Positions 1-14,200 of a DNA stretch of 64,000 nt are shown piece after piece. The position numbers were made by a program, and so were the translations under genes. The first letter of the stretch is position 1. Each line of letters starts with the position of its first letter. A model generated the notes under the pieces. It worked only from the letters and a program-made list of their open reading frames with translations. It made no database searches and was not told where the DNA came from. Origin of the DNA: Pelecanus crispus (taxonomy: Eukaryota; Chordata; Aves; Pelecaniformes; Pelecanidae). Where the stretch lies: NCBI RefSeq assembly GCF_030463565.1, contig NC_134646.1, positions 43,581,240 to 43,645,239 on the forward strand, given 5' to 3'.

Positions 1-2150
1 ACAGAATTCTATGTTATGCACTACAGTGAAGGCCAAAAAAGGAAAGGGCTTTAGTTGTAACTTCAACAATTAACTATTACCAGTGACTGTTAAATCTTTT
101 AATCAGTCATCAAGGAATAAAAATAAATGGAGTAGAAAGTTTAAAGAATTTATCATCTTTCACTCAGGAGTAATTTTTGCTTTCAGTCTATGTACAGAAA
201 AAACTTTTGTTCACCAAAGCATGTTTCTCTGTTCAGTTTTTTGTGTTTTCCTGTTGAACATTGTTGGTATTGCTGAGGGTCAGAATATTGATTTATTTGT
301 TTTTTACTATCTGAAACATTTTCCTCACATTAAAATTGTTGTCTTTATCAAAATTTTTATAGCCCTTGGGCTTTTCACAAGGCACCAAATCTTGCATTCT
401 GTTTTCAGTTTCTTCAATGGAAATGTGAGGACTCAGACTTAATGTCAAATGAACCAAAATGGGTATTATTGGTCAAGAGGAAACTGATGTATCTTTTTGA
501 TTAAGTTGGCTACAGATTAAAAGTTTGAAACATTTTGCTAGACTTCAAACAGTACCTTTAATGTAACATTGCTAACACAACAATGCAGAGATGATTCTCT
601 TCATTTAATACTGTAAATACAAGTGCATTAACCTTACTTTTAATTTACCTATCAAAGTACATGGAACAAAATCTAATTTCAAGGACAACTGGCAAAATAC
701 AAAGTTCAGCTTCAGAGGAGTTTAAGTCTCCATAGACTTTACGGGCAGCGACACCCCTGACCTTGAATCTTGCACACGACACTCATTGTTGTGAGGAGGT
801 TCAGTCACATGTCGTCCCACTGATGCCAGTGGTATTACAAAAATGAATAAAGTTATTTAGGTTTTTAAATATTTCCTGAATCCTTCTTAGTTTTTACTGT
901 AGAGACTGTATAACTTGTACAGATTCCTACTGATAATTATTTTCTGAAAAGTAAAAAGAAATGCTTATGCACAGAGTTTTAGTAATACATCTCTTTTGTG
1001 AGTTTGATGGAAAAGAATCAGAGTGATGTTAAATCAGTGGCATGCTAAAAAGTTGGTGTAATTGTGGTGAGATAATCCAGAAGAAAGAGAATTTAACCTG
1101 TATAATGAACAAATACAGACTTCCTCTGCCAACTTAAAAAAGTATTCAATATCCAGTTACATTTGTGTCAAAAAGGAACCTGTCAGTTATAGATCATATG
1201 ATAAAATCTGCCTAACAAAGCTGTAATAGGTACAGAATGTGTATCTGTAACATATGTATATGTGCCTATATAACAATGACTGGTAGAAACATGAGAGACT
1301 GCCCTACTCCATTCAGATGCTAGCTGATCCCTATGCTTTCGAGCCTAATTCACCTCTGCTGCAAGTGTGGTAAAGTCAATTGATTTAGACTTGGAGATAC
1401 ATTTATGCTGGAATGTCACTAAAATGCTGAGCCACCTAAAATTACCAAGAGCCATCTTTTGGGATGGAAAAAAATACACAAATGATAAAATAATTTTCAG
1501 AATATGTTAATCATTATCTTCTTTTTCATAAGCAGTTAATACTGATTCATTATAGAAGCTTAGCAGTATGCTCTAGCTATCAAGCAAAAGATGACAAGGT
1601 AACCTTCAATAAAATGCTCTTGGAAATTGGTTAAAATATCATATTTTTTAAAACTTCATAACTTATTTTATATAGTTCATCTGAAAATAATCTTTCAGTT
1701 TTTCATCAAATGGTCTGACCATAATTCGTCACCCTCATAAAAGAGATCCTGAATCCTGAAATGACAATTTCATCAATATCAACAGAGCATACGAGTATAA
1801 CTTCCCAGGCTCAGCCACAAATTCTTCTAGTGTGCCTAGTTCTGAGTAGATGAAAGCCTCTGTCTGTTTTCAAATTGATGCTTTAAAATCCATTGAGCTT
1901 GAGAGAGATGATGATGCATCTGATAAAAACAGACTACTTCACTTTTTGTTCATATTACACCAGCAAGTGAAAGACACATAAGCATGGTAAATATAATTGA
2001 TGCTGGTAAATACCAGTGGGATATTAATCTGTTGATCTATTTTTGTCAAGAATTTAGGTTAATGTTCTTGAACAAAACATGAACAATCACAAATGTAACT
2101 AAATAACTACACTTTCTTAATTTAGAGTCTGTGTCGTGTTTCCTTTACAG
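1..2150. other. Intronic sequence 5' of the first visible ANXA10 exon
   Basis: AT-rich sequence with no exon, RNA gene or mobile element that I can support. It presumably belongs to the ANXA10 intron linking the unseen N-terminal exons. Confidence 0.6.
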
Positions 2151-2245
2151 GTTGTGAAAAAGATGTGTTGATCGATATCCTAACACAGCGTTGCAATTCG
2201 CAGCGGCTTATGATTGCTGAGGCGTACAGAGACATGTATGGCAGG
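2151..2245 (+). CDS. ANXA10: ANXA10 exon, repeat 1 first half
   Basis: Follows tttacag and precedes gtatga. It starts with two bases of a split codon, then reads [14 protein letters not shown]... and ends YGR in phase 0. This is annexin repeat 1, helices A-B. It is the most 5' ANXA10 exon in the window. Confidence 0.95.
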
Positions 2246-5200
2246 GTATGACAGAGCCATTTTGTACTTTCATTCCTTCTGTCTCTCCTGTGATATTTTA
2301 GATGCAGCCTTGAATGGATGAGTATGTTTTAAATAGACCATAAAAGAACAATAAGTGAATCACAGATATCTTTCACCTTCCAAACACTGTGACAATGATT
2401 GAAATCAGTGGATCTGAATGATTAAAAGGGTTTTTCTGTTATGAGGTGTTTATGATGTTACCATTACCATTACACATGCAAACCACATAAGTTCAGTGTT
2501 TATCCATGCAACATTCCTCACTGAGTTTTAGTTTTACTTATAGAAAACTAAAGCATGTCAAGCTACTCACAGGTGCCTGTGATAGTAAAGCACCTAAGCC
2601 CATTCTTTTCAAGTTTTCATCTATCTCCTTAATCACTGGACAGTGCTCCTTCTCTACTCCATCCATAGTAGCTGGCTGGGGTTTTTTAACCTTTTCTCTA
2701 GAGTGTTTCAACTGGACCTATAATTTTAACAAGGGAAACCATTTAAAAGCTCCATATCATTTTTTACCTTTAATTTCTGCCCTCTGATACATGAAGATGA
2801 CCTAGAGACAACACTAATGATATCTCAATAAAGAATTGCCAAATGTCCTTCGGGAATGGAGTTATGATTTGCCATATTTAGTATTCAAAGAGAACAATTA
2901 TTGACTTGCTCTCCACCAATGTATTAGGATTTTCTTTTCAAATCCAAAACAAAAATATAAACAAATAAATAAATCCCTAAATAAACCCCCAGCTTTAAAT
3001 TTATACCTCTGTCAGCCATATTCAGTCAACCTGAAATGCTATAAAGCCAGTGGCCACAGATCTAAACATCTAGAAGAACTAAAAAAGTCAAAGAAAAACT
3101 CAGATGTAATTTTTAAGAATTTCAATCTCTAAAACTATGAAGAATAATAGAAGGGAAAGGCAAGCAAACTATTTTTATATTCCAGGAATGGGCTACAGAA
3201 AATTCTGCAACTCATGGAACATCTTCCTTATACACCCACAATTTTAATTTAAATGAATCTGTTAAGGACTGGGTATACTTTGTAGCACAAGATATATCAA
3301 GATACTCTTGACAGCTTTCCAAAAAAACCCCAACTAGTTCTACCTTTTGCCATGTCGAAACAGGGGTCAGTACAAAGTAGCTCTAATCTAGTTCAGAGAT
3401 GAAACAGAAATGCTGGTTGGTTTTGGTTTTGTTTGGGGTGGGTTTTTTTTTCTCACCTGTGATAGCAGATATACTGAAATGGCTAATCTGGTTATTGCTC
3501 CATGTAGTTTATTTGACTGATCCCTCAAAAGTTTGCTATCTTGGGCAGGAACTGCCAAACAGGATGGGATGTGTCTGGCCCTGAATTGCTGCATTTACAC
3601 TTCAGAAGATACTTCAGGACACATCAGTGATAGCATTTCATTGGCTGTAAACTGTATTAATGGATATATTGCATTGGGCAGATGTGCCATTCAGCAGTCC
3701 CATCTTATGAGCGGTAAACTCTGCAGGACAGACAAGACAGACAGCTAGGCAATAACAATTTTAGCCTTCTCAGTTTAATCTATGGTAAACCTGTCAGTCC
3801 AATCCTCTGCCCTCTTAATTTCAATTCACTCTGTTCAATATGGTAGCCACTATGCCCATTCATTTGACAAATGTAAAGTGTGACACATTAGAAGGAGAAA
3901 TATATAAAAAAAGAAAATAAAACCCTGAACTGGCTGCATGATTTAGACATACAGACAAGCTTTAAGATTCCTTCTTACAGTTAGCCTTCAAGGATTTCTT
4001 ATAGCAGAGATGATTAGGAAATGTTAATAATGACAACTTAGAGTTGTCTTTTCTTATTTTTCAATACTTCCCTTTCCTTTAGTTCTGATTGCAGGAGTAA
4101 TTTTTAATTAGTATCCATTTGTATTATTAATCCATTTTCCCACAGGCATGTTGTCAGAAGTGAAATGTCTTAATGAATTAATTTCTATTCCATGTGTGAT
4201 TTAGTGGTTGTCAAATGCATCTAACGTGCATTCACTGAAGACTGCATATGTTTCGTCATCATAAATTTAATTTTTAATGTGTATATGTCCTCCTGCATTG
4301 CTACTCCAGCTACTAATTTATATTCAGATACGTATCAAAACCAAAGTACAGGCCTGAAAAAGGTGCAACTCTGAAGAATAATTTATATTGTGGGAACCAT
4401 TTCTGGTGTTCCTTTAAATTCAGACTTAGGTCAGAACATATCTGACAGCTGTGTAGTGATGTACACAAAAAATGAAAACAAAAAGAGTACACAAGTATCT
4501 TCTTAATCAGAAACAGCAACAGTGTAACTAACAAGCTTTTGGCATTCGCAGTGTTTTGAAGGATGCTACTGGGAAAGGGGAGCATGGGAAGGAAACTCTC
4601 ATCCATTACTCAGCTACGTGGCAAGCAAATGCTGAGACACATGTGAGGGAAGAGCGGGGGGGGTCCTTTTTATTAATCCAGCATCTGTCAGAAGTAATGA
4701 ATTCAGTTTGAATGTAATATACACATAAATTGAAGCACATAACCTTCCAGTAATACAAAGCAGATATTTTTATGTACTAGGAGCAATATGGATGATTTTT
4801 TAAACTATTCACATAGCAAGTAACACTGAAAAAAGCACAAGAAATTGCCTGTGTTCTATGGGATTTGACTTCCAAAGGTGCTTAGCTCCCACAATTCACA
4901 CAGGGAATATGCCAAGGGAAGCTGCAGATGCTCTGCCATGGTATTCAGGTTTCCAAGCCTTTAAGTAGTAGTTGCACTTAAACCCCTGAATTTTCTTCTG
5001 TATTCTAATAACCAAAAATCAACAATCCTATGTGGTCTACTTGCTTGTGTGTCTACTGTCATCTCACCCATACTATTAGAAGAAGCATGTACTATTTAAA
5101 ATAATATTTTTCTTACTTAATTTTAGCCAGAATTCATCTGCAACAGTTGATCTTTATTCATTTACAGAGAAAACCACTAATACCTTTTTTAAGCTATCTT

Positions 5201-8200
5201 CATAAAGTGTGACTCTTGAAATAATCCTGTCTCCACATTTGCTTTTTCTTTTCAAGGATCTGATAACAGACCTAAAAGAGAATCTCTCTCATCACTTCAA
5301 AGAAGTCATGGTTGGCTTGATGTATCCACCTGCCTCCTATGACGCCCACGAGCTCTGGCATGCCTTGAAGGTACTTGTCAAATTCAGAATTGCTTAGAGT
5401 TGCAGTTACTTATTACAGTACTGAACATATGTTAAATTGATTTTTTTTTTACATTTAAATGGTTGATAAACTGCTGGAAGTTAGTACACTGGAATAGTGT
5501 ATTACTACGTAGTACATGGTACTACTAGTACGTAGGTCATCAGAAATACAGTGCTAGATTAAGTTTATTCATCGGTATGCTAAAACCAGCACAAATAATA
5601 TCCTTGTCATGTAACAAACACAACCCATTTAACACCCATGGTAAACTCAGTAAATAAAGAAATATTTATATAGGGAAACATAAGGCCCTGACCCTGCAAG
5701 CATTTATGTATGTTATGAACCAGTGCCATGCACTAAGCCTCCACCTCTGAAAAGACCAACACTTCTTTAGCAGAACATGTCTTTACATAAACATTTACAA
5801 ATTACTCTGTGACAAAGCAATGATCACTCCACCCAAATGGAACTGATTGCACATTTTGAAGACAATATTTCCTTTTCTTCCCAGGACCTGAGCCTGTGCT
5901 CCTTAAACAACTGATATTTTGAAACAAACAAACAAAAATTTTTTCAAGATCATGTAATTAAATGGTGAAATTCATTCACGCAGGGCATTGTGGAGGCCAA
6001 AAGCACAAATCTGTTCATAAAGGACTTCAACAAATTCTTAGAAAACAGGTTCACTGTTGTCTATTGAAAATAATAATGCCTGGCAAATTCCTTCTCAGGA
6101 AATTCTTCAATTGCCAATTCCTGGAAGATGGGAAGGCATATCAGAGTTCAACACTGTTTTCTTTTTCTTTCCATGAATATTTGCTACTGTCCACTGCACA
6201 AATAAGACACAGATTATACGACTCAGCAAGGTGATCTATCTTACATATTTTGAGAATCCCCTCAAAAACAAAAAAGATTAATGCTGTTTTTTCTTGTCTT
6301 TGAGACACTTAAATCAATGCACTTTTTAGAACTACTGATATATTTTAAACTACAGTTGGCATTAAAAGGACTGTGAAATACCATTCATAGCACTGGAAGC
6401 ATGACTTTTATTAAAATTACTGTCAAGATTGCCAAAGTTATACTTTTTTCTAAATGTGGCTCAAAGTTAAACTTTCTTCTAGCATTCCATCTTGATCTAG
6501 ATTCATATGGCCAAAGTAAAAAACAGGCCATACATGTCTCCAGGCTCAGGCTCAATGTCGTTCTCCCATTATCCCAAATGCAGAATACTCACCAATGCTA
6601 TAGACATGCATGTCAAAAGCAGCATAGGCACCGTATCTTATGGCAATTCAAGTTTATAAAATTAATTCAAATCCTGTGGGAAAATACAGTGATTGCAGCA
6701 CTGCATGCATGGCCACGATGCTTCCCTTAAATACTCTAGGAGCTCTACAGGAGCTCTACAGGAGACATTACAGACCATAACATTCCTAAATAAATAAATG
6801 GAAAAAGAAGATAGAAGCACAACGTAATAGTTGTGCTCATATCTACTTCAGAGTGTCTGAACATTTGCTGGGGATGTATACTCAATCTTTGCACCCGATT
6901 TCTTTCAGCAAATCCTAAATTCTTACAAAAGCTCTAAAATTCTTCCCATTATGTTTCTGTAAACACTAGTCTTGCTTCATTCCCCGCTTGTTAATGTAAA
7001 TGCTAAAATTCAGATTAAATAGGAATATACTTGAAATACAGGGTTCTACTATTAATTAAAAGTAATTTTTTTATTTGAATAGGTAGACTATGCAAAAGTA
7101 CACTCTGCACTGCTCCAGCAGAGACTGCTATTCTTTTGTTACTTCTGATAAGCGCAGCATTGTTTTCTTCTAAAAGCTGTGGTTTCTACTAACAACATCT
7201 TTTCATATTTAATTCTTTCCACACAGGGAGCAGACACAGAAGAAAAATGTCTAATTGACATATTAGCCTCAAGATCAAATACGGAGATCTTCCAGATGAA
7301 AGAAGCCTACTTAATGCGTAATGTTTTTTACAAGCACACAGCAGCAGTTGTACTACTTGTGCTCTGGGTGTATTAGCATACATGAAGGAACTGAACTACA
7401 AAAATGACTTCTCAGTACTAACTGGTTCCCTTCCCACTCCTCTCCCATAACTATATACAAAAGGCTGAAGCAAAATGTTTTAAGTTGAAAATACGTCATA
7501 GCATTTTTGAGGCGTATTGCTGCCTATGACATTTGAAATAGCTGGCAGCCACATTTGGGGATTTTCAGAAACTTTTGCACACTTGATTCAAAAAAAAAAC
7601 ATACGCTGTTTTCCTTCAAAAAGTGTTTGCTCAAGCTGGACACTCCACTCCCCTCCTTGATGGGGCATTTCCAAGTATCCCACCGCCACACAGCAGCAGC
7701 AGTTGTGGGGCTGCACCCGTGGGTGGGTGGACAGGCGAGCCGGGGCAGCGGCTGAGGCCCCCCGGCAGGGCAGAGCCCCCCGGCAGGGCCCAGGCAGACC
7801 TGCCAGCCCCATGGCTAGGTGTATGCAGAACCTGCACGGGTTACTGTGGAATAATCACCACAGAAATGGACAAATATTTGCACCCTATTTATTTATCCTT
7901 TCTTTGCTAATCTTCATTAGTACTATTCAGAGCATGTTCATTTGTGATTTAGATTATACATTTTTGTTTTAACTTAGAATATAATAATGATCTTCAACAA
8001 GATATCAATTCTGAGACTTCAGGTCACTTCAGAGATACGCTCATGAACCTTGCTCAGGTACTGTAAAAACAGGTAGTATGACTTACATTTCTAAAAAATT
8101 CATAATAACTTTTGATACTGTTTAAGAAATCTTAAATTTTAAGGTGACTGTGGTTAAAGCTACTTCAATAGGGCTACGCTTTTGAACAAGAGAGGGGGGA

Positions 8201-11200
8201 AAGCAGAAGAGGAAGAGAACTTGAATTCCTTCATCTACTTTGACTTTCAGGTGGAGGCAAAGGTCAACTGACTATTTTATTAAGTCCCTGGATATTCAAC
8301 TGCTGACCCTCTGCTCAATCTGTCTCATCTCAAAAGGAGTCTACTCACATGTACAAATGAGATTTTCATTTTTAAAGCTGTTTTCTCCGTTGTTAGAATA
8401 TATGGTTCATAATCCAGTCTAGGCATTATGTAAAAATGGAGATTTATCCACATCTGACTATGAAAGGAAGTATTAAATAGTTCTCTGTTTTAAACATTAT
8501 GTTCTTTATGCTACTGCATATGCTAAATCACAGTATGTCTGCATGCAAGCAAACAAATTGTCACTATCACACACCAATTTTTGCCATTTTTGCAAAAATT
8601 TGCATTTTTATGCAACAAAGTTGGTCATCCTTGTCAGATCATGAGTTCCCATTCTCATTATAGTCACTGTGCTCATTATCTCAAAAATCTTTTGTAAACC
8701 AGAGTAACAAATAATGACAAAAGGACTGCCAGGAGATAACAGAATACATAAGGTATATCTGTATTTTTACATATGTGTGTCTGGGGAAAAAGTGTTTCTT
8801 ACTCAGATTTGAAACAGCAGCAGGTTCACTGAGGTACAGAGATAAAGAGCAGAGGTTTCAAATGTAGAAGCTATAAACAGGAAATATTTTTTTCTAATGT
8901 TGGATGGTTTTCCCCCCTAATAATGAAAATTCTTCCTTGCTTAAAAATGAAGAGCTACAGGTTAAGCAACCTCACTTCTCATCTTTACTAAAACCACAGG
9001 ACACATTTTACTCATCAAAAGAACAAATTTAAAATAAATTATCTGAGACTACATTATTAGCCCTTATTTTCTTAAACCTTAGATATCGATAAAGAGGTCT
9101 GAAATCAGCAACTTCCTGGCTAACAAGCTCTAACTGCTATTTTTCTCAAGATAAAGAAGAGTTGCAGGAACTTCCAACTTTACTCAGTTATACTGTATAC
9201 TTCTGAAGATTGTTAGTTGAATCATCCATGTTGGATATGCTCTTATATTAAAACTCAGTGACATTTCATTAAAATGTATCCTTTCTAGTTCTAGTACCAT
9301 GCAACTTACAGAAGATTATTCCATAGCAACATTTCCAATGCATACTTCAATGCTTTTCTCAGACACCCTTTGCTTTGATTTCTATTAAATCTTGGGATTG
9401 ATGACATACACATCTGACTACAGATAGAAGTAAATGTACTTCACATATGGAGAGCAAACTATTCAATTGCTATACTGTGGTATTTATGGCTTTCATGTCC
9501 ACACTGAGGCAGATTAGAAGTTATAGGTTATAGTCCTTCCTAAATGAATTAACAGAGTTACAAATTCAGGCTAACTAATATTCTAGTATGAGACAAACAG
9601 ATTTTTATTCTGATTGTCTTTTTTGGAGGATAAATTAAAATACAATCATTTTCTACAATATAAAAAATAATTATACGTATTGTGGGATTCTCCAGAAAAA
9701 TTATGCTAAGAGTAGTCACTGTTAAATGTTACTGTGGAAAGTGGGCATTTGACTCATGTAGAGTATTACTTAACTTATTTTACTGATCGCTTGTCTGTCT
9801 TTTTTTCCTGTGTGTTCTCATGTACGTAACTATGTAATTTCCTTAAAGTAATTTATCTTGTTGCTAGGAACTCCACTGTGTGAAATTCTTACAGTTTAAT
9901 TAAAATATAAATTAACATTTTTAATGGGAAAGAGCTACAAATCAGTCATTCTACAAGTTGACAGCCAATACATAATTTTAATCCTCCCTTTCACATATAG
10001 GGTAAAATCACTGTAAATTTTAAACTAAATTGCTTCAAATATGTATCATTAATGCAGTGATTATACGCAGCTTGAGACTGTTAAGGGTTCTGCAACCAGG
10101 GCTGATTTGTATCCTTACAAGACAATTACGGTTAAAAAAAGCAATTCCAAAAGTTGTGCACTTGTCTCTTTTTCTAACAGCTATATAATTCAGATCATAG
10201 CGTGTTTACTAAAGCATATCAGCTTGAGCTGTGTCACTGAAAAGCTATTAAATGTATGGGAAAATTAGAAGTATTCTTCTGTGGTTGATATATCAAATTT
10301 GCCAATTTCCTAGTCTTGGATCTTAATTTTATACAATGATTATAAGCAAGCAAAATCTCTGTTATGTGATGTGCTTGCTCCTATGGTTTGTGCAGGGAGA
10401 AAAAAAAAATAGAAAAATTCTTCTGGTAATATGCATATTGATAAGAAATAATCAGTGAATGGGAAATGTCACTCTTATCCTTGTTTTCCCCTCACAGTTA
10501 CACATTATAGTAAGCAATATAACACCCATAATACTGGAAATGGTGGTGGGATGGTAGTGGTAAGGTTACAGCTTGTTTAAAATGGGACTAAAAATGGGAT
10601 AGGTTTATCCACTTCCCCTATTTTTTCCTGTCACAAGACCATTTGTCATTCCAAAGTTCCTCTACTTAGAGGAAATGAAAATACAACATGAAAACTTTAA
10701 AATATTTTCTACAGTTGCAAATTCAGCCACTGAATACACTGATCGAATCTAAAAGCCCATACATGCTATCTCAAGGAATGAAATGTAGCTTCATATAAAG
10801 ACAACTTTATATTCCTACAGTCTTTTAGGATTTAACTTTTGAAGAAAATGTATCTTTTTTTCCCCCCAGGGAACAAGGCTGGAAGGATATGCAGATCCTT
10901 CTACAGCTGCTCAGGACGCAATGGTAAATATAGTCAGATGTGAGCTTCTCAAACATAAAAAAAAAAAAAAAAAAAAAGAACAAATACAAATTTTGAAAAT
11001 TGATTTAGGACTTACTTAAAATCTTTTGCATTTTTTTTTCTTTTTTCTGGTACATTAGATTCTATGGGAAGCATGTCAGCAGAAAACAGGCGAACACAAA
11101 AACATGCTGCAAATGATTCTCTGCAACAAGAGTTACCAGCAATTGTGGATGGGTAATCCAGCGGTTCAGCTGTTTGAACACAGAGTGGAAGGGAAAAATC

Positions 11201-14200
11201 TGACTTGCTTATGCTCTACTCTCTTTCCGTAAGAGAGATTTGGGGGCTCTGCCTGTAATGTAGCCGTCCATAAGGTTTGTAGCGGGCAGTGAGTTGAAAA
11301 TTTTCCTCTTTCCCTAAAGGAGTAAGCACACTCTGTATATTTGTGTGTGTAAGTCTGGTTACCTGCATTATCCAGTGTCCATGTCTGGATACTGGCATGG
11401 TATGCATGTCATGCCATGGCTTCTTGTCACAATCTGTGAATCTCTGGCCAGTTTTAGCCAAGCTGAGCAAGGAAGTTGTCTTAATGATATGACATTCTTA
11501 CAAGTTTCATAAACAGAGTTACTACATAGAGAATTTATTAAAGCTTCCAGTGAAACAGAGGCTTTGGAGTGCATTCATTTCAGACTGTATACTGGAGGAC
11601 TCAGAGAGAGAATGTCCTGGAAGGCAGGTTTCAGGCTACTCATTTAGATTGCCTTACCTGAGAGATATAAATATAACAAAACACTGAGTATAAATAGGGA
11701 AAAAAACAGTTATAGTACTGGGGGGAAGCAGGAAAAAAAAAAAAGGCAAGTTGATAATCATTAATGAACTAGAATAAAGCAATATTTTTTTTTTCCCCCA
11801 AGTCTTCCAGGAGTTCCAAAATATCTCTGGGCAAGACATAGTAGATGCTATTAATGAATGTTATGATGGATACTTTCAAGAATTACTGGTTGCAATAGGT
11901 AACGTAAAAATATTATTTTATACTAGCAGTAATCTCTTAATAAAGATCTAGTATGGCATCTCTGATGCATCAAGAATACTATTTTTCTGATATTTTTAAT
12001 CCACTTTACTCTCTTATATTGTGCAATTAAATTTTCAGAAATAATCAGAAAAGAATATTTGAACTACTTTTCCATGTTTGTGTAAATCTAAAAGTGTATA
12101 TATGCAGCTTTAGATTCTGACTGAGCAGAACTAGTATCTGTTCTCCATTTGATAACAAATTTTGTGTGATCAATGACAACTGCATTACCAACTGATTCTA
12201 CACATATTAAATAATTGGCAAAGTTTCCAGGATTTGAGCGGCATATAAGCAAGTTCCAAGCTTTATGTGCCTTTGTTTCCCATTTATAGAATAAAAATAA
12301 TAATATTTCTACAAAGATGTCATGTGAGCATATTCCTTCGACACAACAGTTATGAGTACCCACCCAAAATTAGTACCAGATTTTAAAATTATAAATATAG
12401 TCATTTTTGTGAAAACTGGTAGTTTAATTTTAAGCTGAGTCACGGACAGCACTACACAGTTTTATATTTCAAGGAGCGCAAAGCCAATAAAAATTCTTTT
12501 AGAATAATCTTATGTTTACCTGTTGCAACATTTCTCTCCTAGTTCTCTGTGTTCGTGACAAGCCTTCCTACTTTGCTTACAGGCTTTATGACGCAATTCA
12601 TGTAAGTAGTCTTTCATCTTCACATATCATAAAAAGTAGCTTTCCTATTTTTTTTTCGCTTGATTATTCTTAACAAGTACTTACAAATCAGTCTGTTCAA
12701 TCTTTAAGGTGTGATTGCGTGTTTTAAAACTGTTGGTACCTACAGAAATGTCAAAGCACTAGTGCCTAAGCAGCCGTTAGGATTTAACAGTAACAGTGAA
12801 AGATTAACTATTTTGACTATTTTAAAAAGTATCTGTCCGGTGATTTTGTTTTCTTTCCAGTTGAAAGCCTTTCCTTTCTATGGATTGTATCTCCCTCTGC
12901 TGTGCAGAACTCGATGTGCAAGTTTTTTACTATGCAATTTTTGTATCTAGAGATTTAATAAGTATCACTAAAAATTAAATCATAAATTACTATTACATAA
13001 AAACAAATGGTCATATTTTCTTGTGGGGCTCAATGTGTACGTACAGGTTCTTTATCTTTGTGTGCAAGTGCTAACATACTGAAACGAATGCCAAGAAGAA
13101 ACGTGTGTAAATGCAAAGAAACACCTACAAATTCTTCCTAGTGGAGGCCACTGAACACATTTTCTTTTGTTTTTCATTCATTAGTAAAAAAAATGAGGCA
13201 TTATGTTATATAAAAAAAACCAAAGGATAATGTTTTAAGCTTAATCTTTTAAGTGTAATCTTTAGAAGATGGTCATAAAAGCCAGCCATGGGTAAAATGC
13301 GAAGTATCATCTTAGAACAGGAATGGCAAAGATAGGATTCAAGCTATCAAACAACACTATGCAGCAACACTTCAACAGGGCCCCAGTATCCTCTTTCAGA
13401 TGCTGCCACTACTGCTCTCCCCTGTTTCAGCTACACCAGCAGCAGTGGCAGCAAAGAACCAAAGAAAATCCCAGGGGCTGAGAGGAAGAGGCAATGTTTT
13501 GTCTGAGTGGTCAAAAGAGGATTCTGGCACATGACATGAAAAAGGTTTGCCAAAAGTACCAGGAAATACCAGCTATCAGGAAAAGTGATGTTTCTAAAAG
13601 GTCCTGTACCAAGACTGCTTTTCAAATCAAAACCTCATTTTTAAATTAAGAAATATCACATAGATAGTTTTCTTCTACATTATATTCAGATGGTGTATGT
13701 GATGCAGGAAAAAGTTTTTAATGATGAAGAACAAACATTTGCATTTTGGTTTAATTAATATTTTCCTCTGTTTCCACAAAGTGTTTTAATGAACACAGAA
13801 AATTCTCAAAAGAAACGCAAGAATTTAAAATAGTGTCTGTTTTTGCAGTCAAGTTATGTACAGATTATACGAAAAGCTTTTAATACGTCCACTTATAATA
13901 CAATATAAGAAAACCCACCGAGGATTCTAATGTTTGAAATCATAGTCCATAATGGTTTAGAAGAAAGATTTTAATCTAGCCATCAAACATGTATCAAATT
14001 CTCTATATGCAGCTTTTTAGCGTATCTCATTACTTGTTTGTTTGAGAACAAGATTTCAATATCAATGGCTAGTCAATAAAATTACGATCTATCTTTAAAC
14101 AAGCTAAATTGGTCATCAGTCATCCCAACCCTCAATCTGTTTTGATTACTTTTACTGCCACTAGATGTCCCCATTCTCCACACGATACAGTATAAAAATG

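Noticed and set aside
83-442. 119-codon open frame at the left edge
   Set aside because: Phe/Ile-rich product from T-rich intron, with no family resemblance or splice support.
2506-2787. 93-codon open frame in an ANXA10 intron
   Set aside because: No recognisable domain; a chance frame in AT-rich sequence.
10957-10977. Poly(A) run as a possible retrocopy tail
   Set aside because: No upstream gene-like sequence other than the ANXA10 exon itself; a simple homopolymer.
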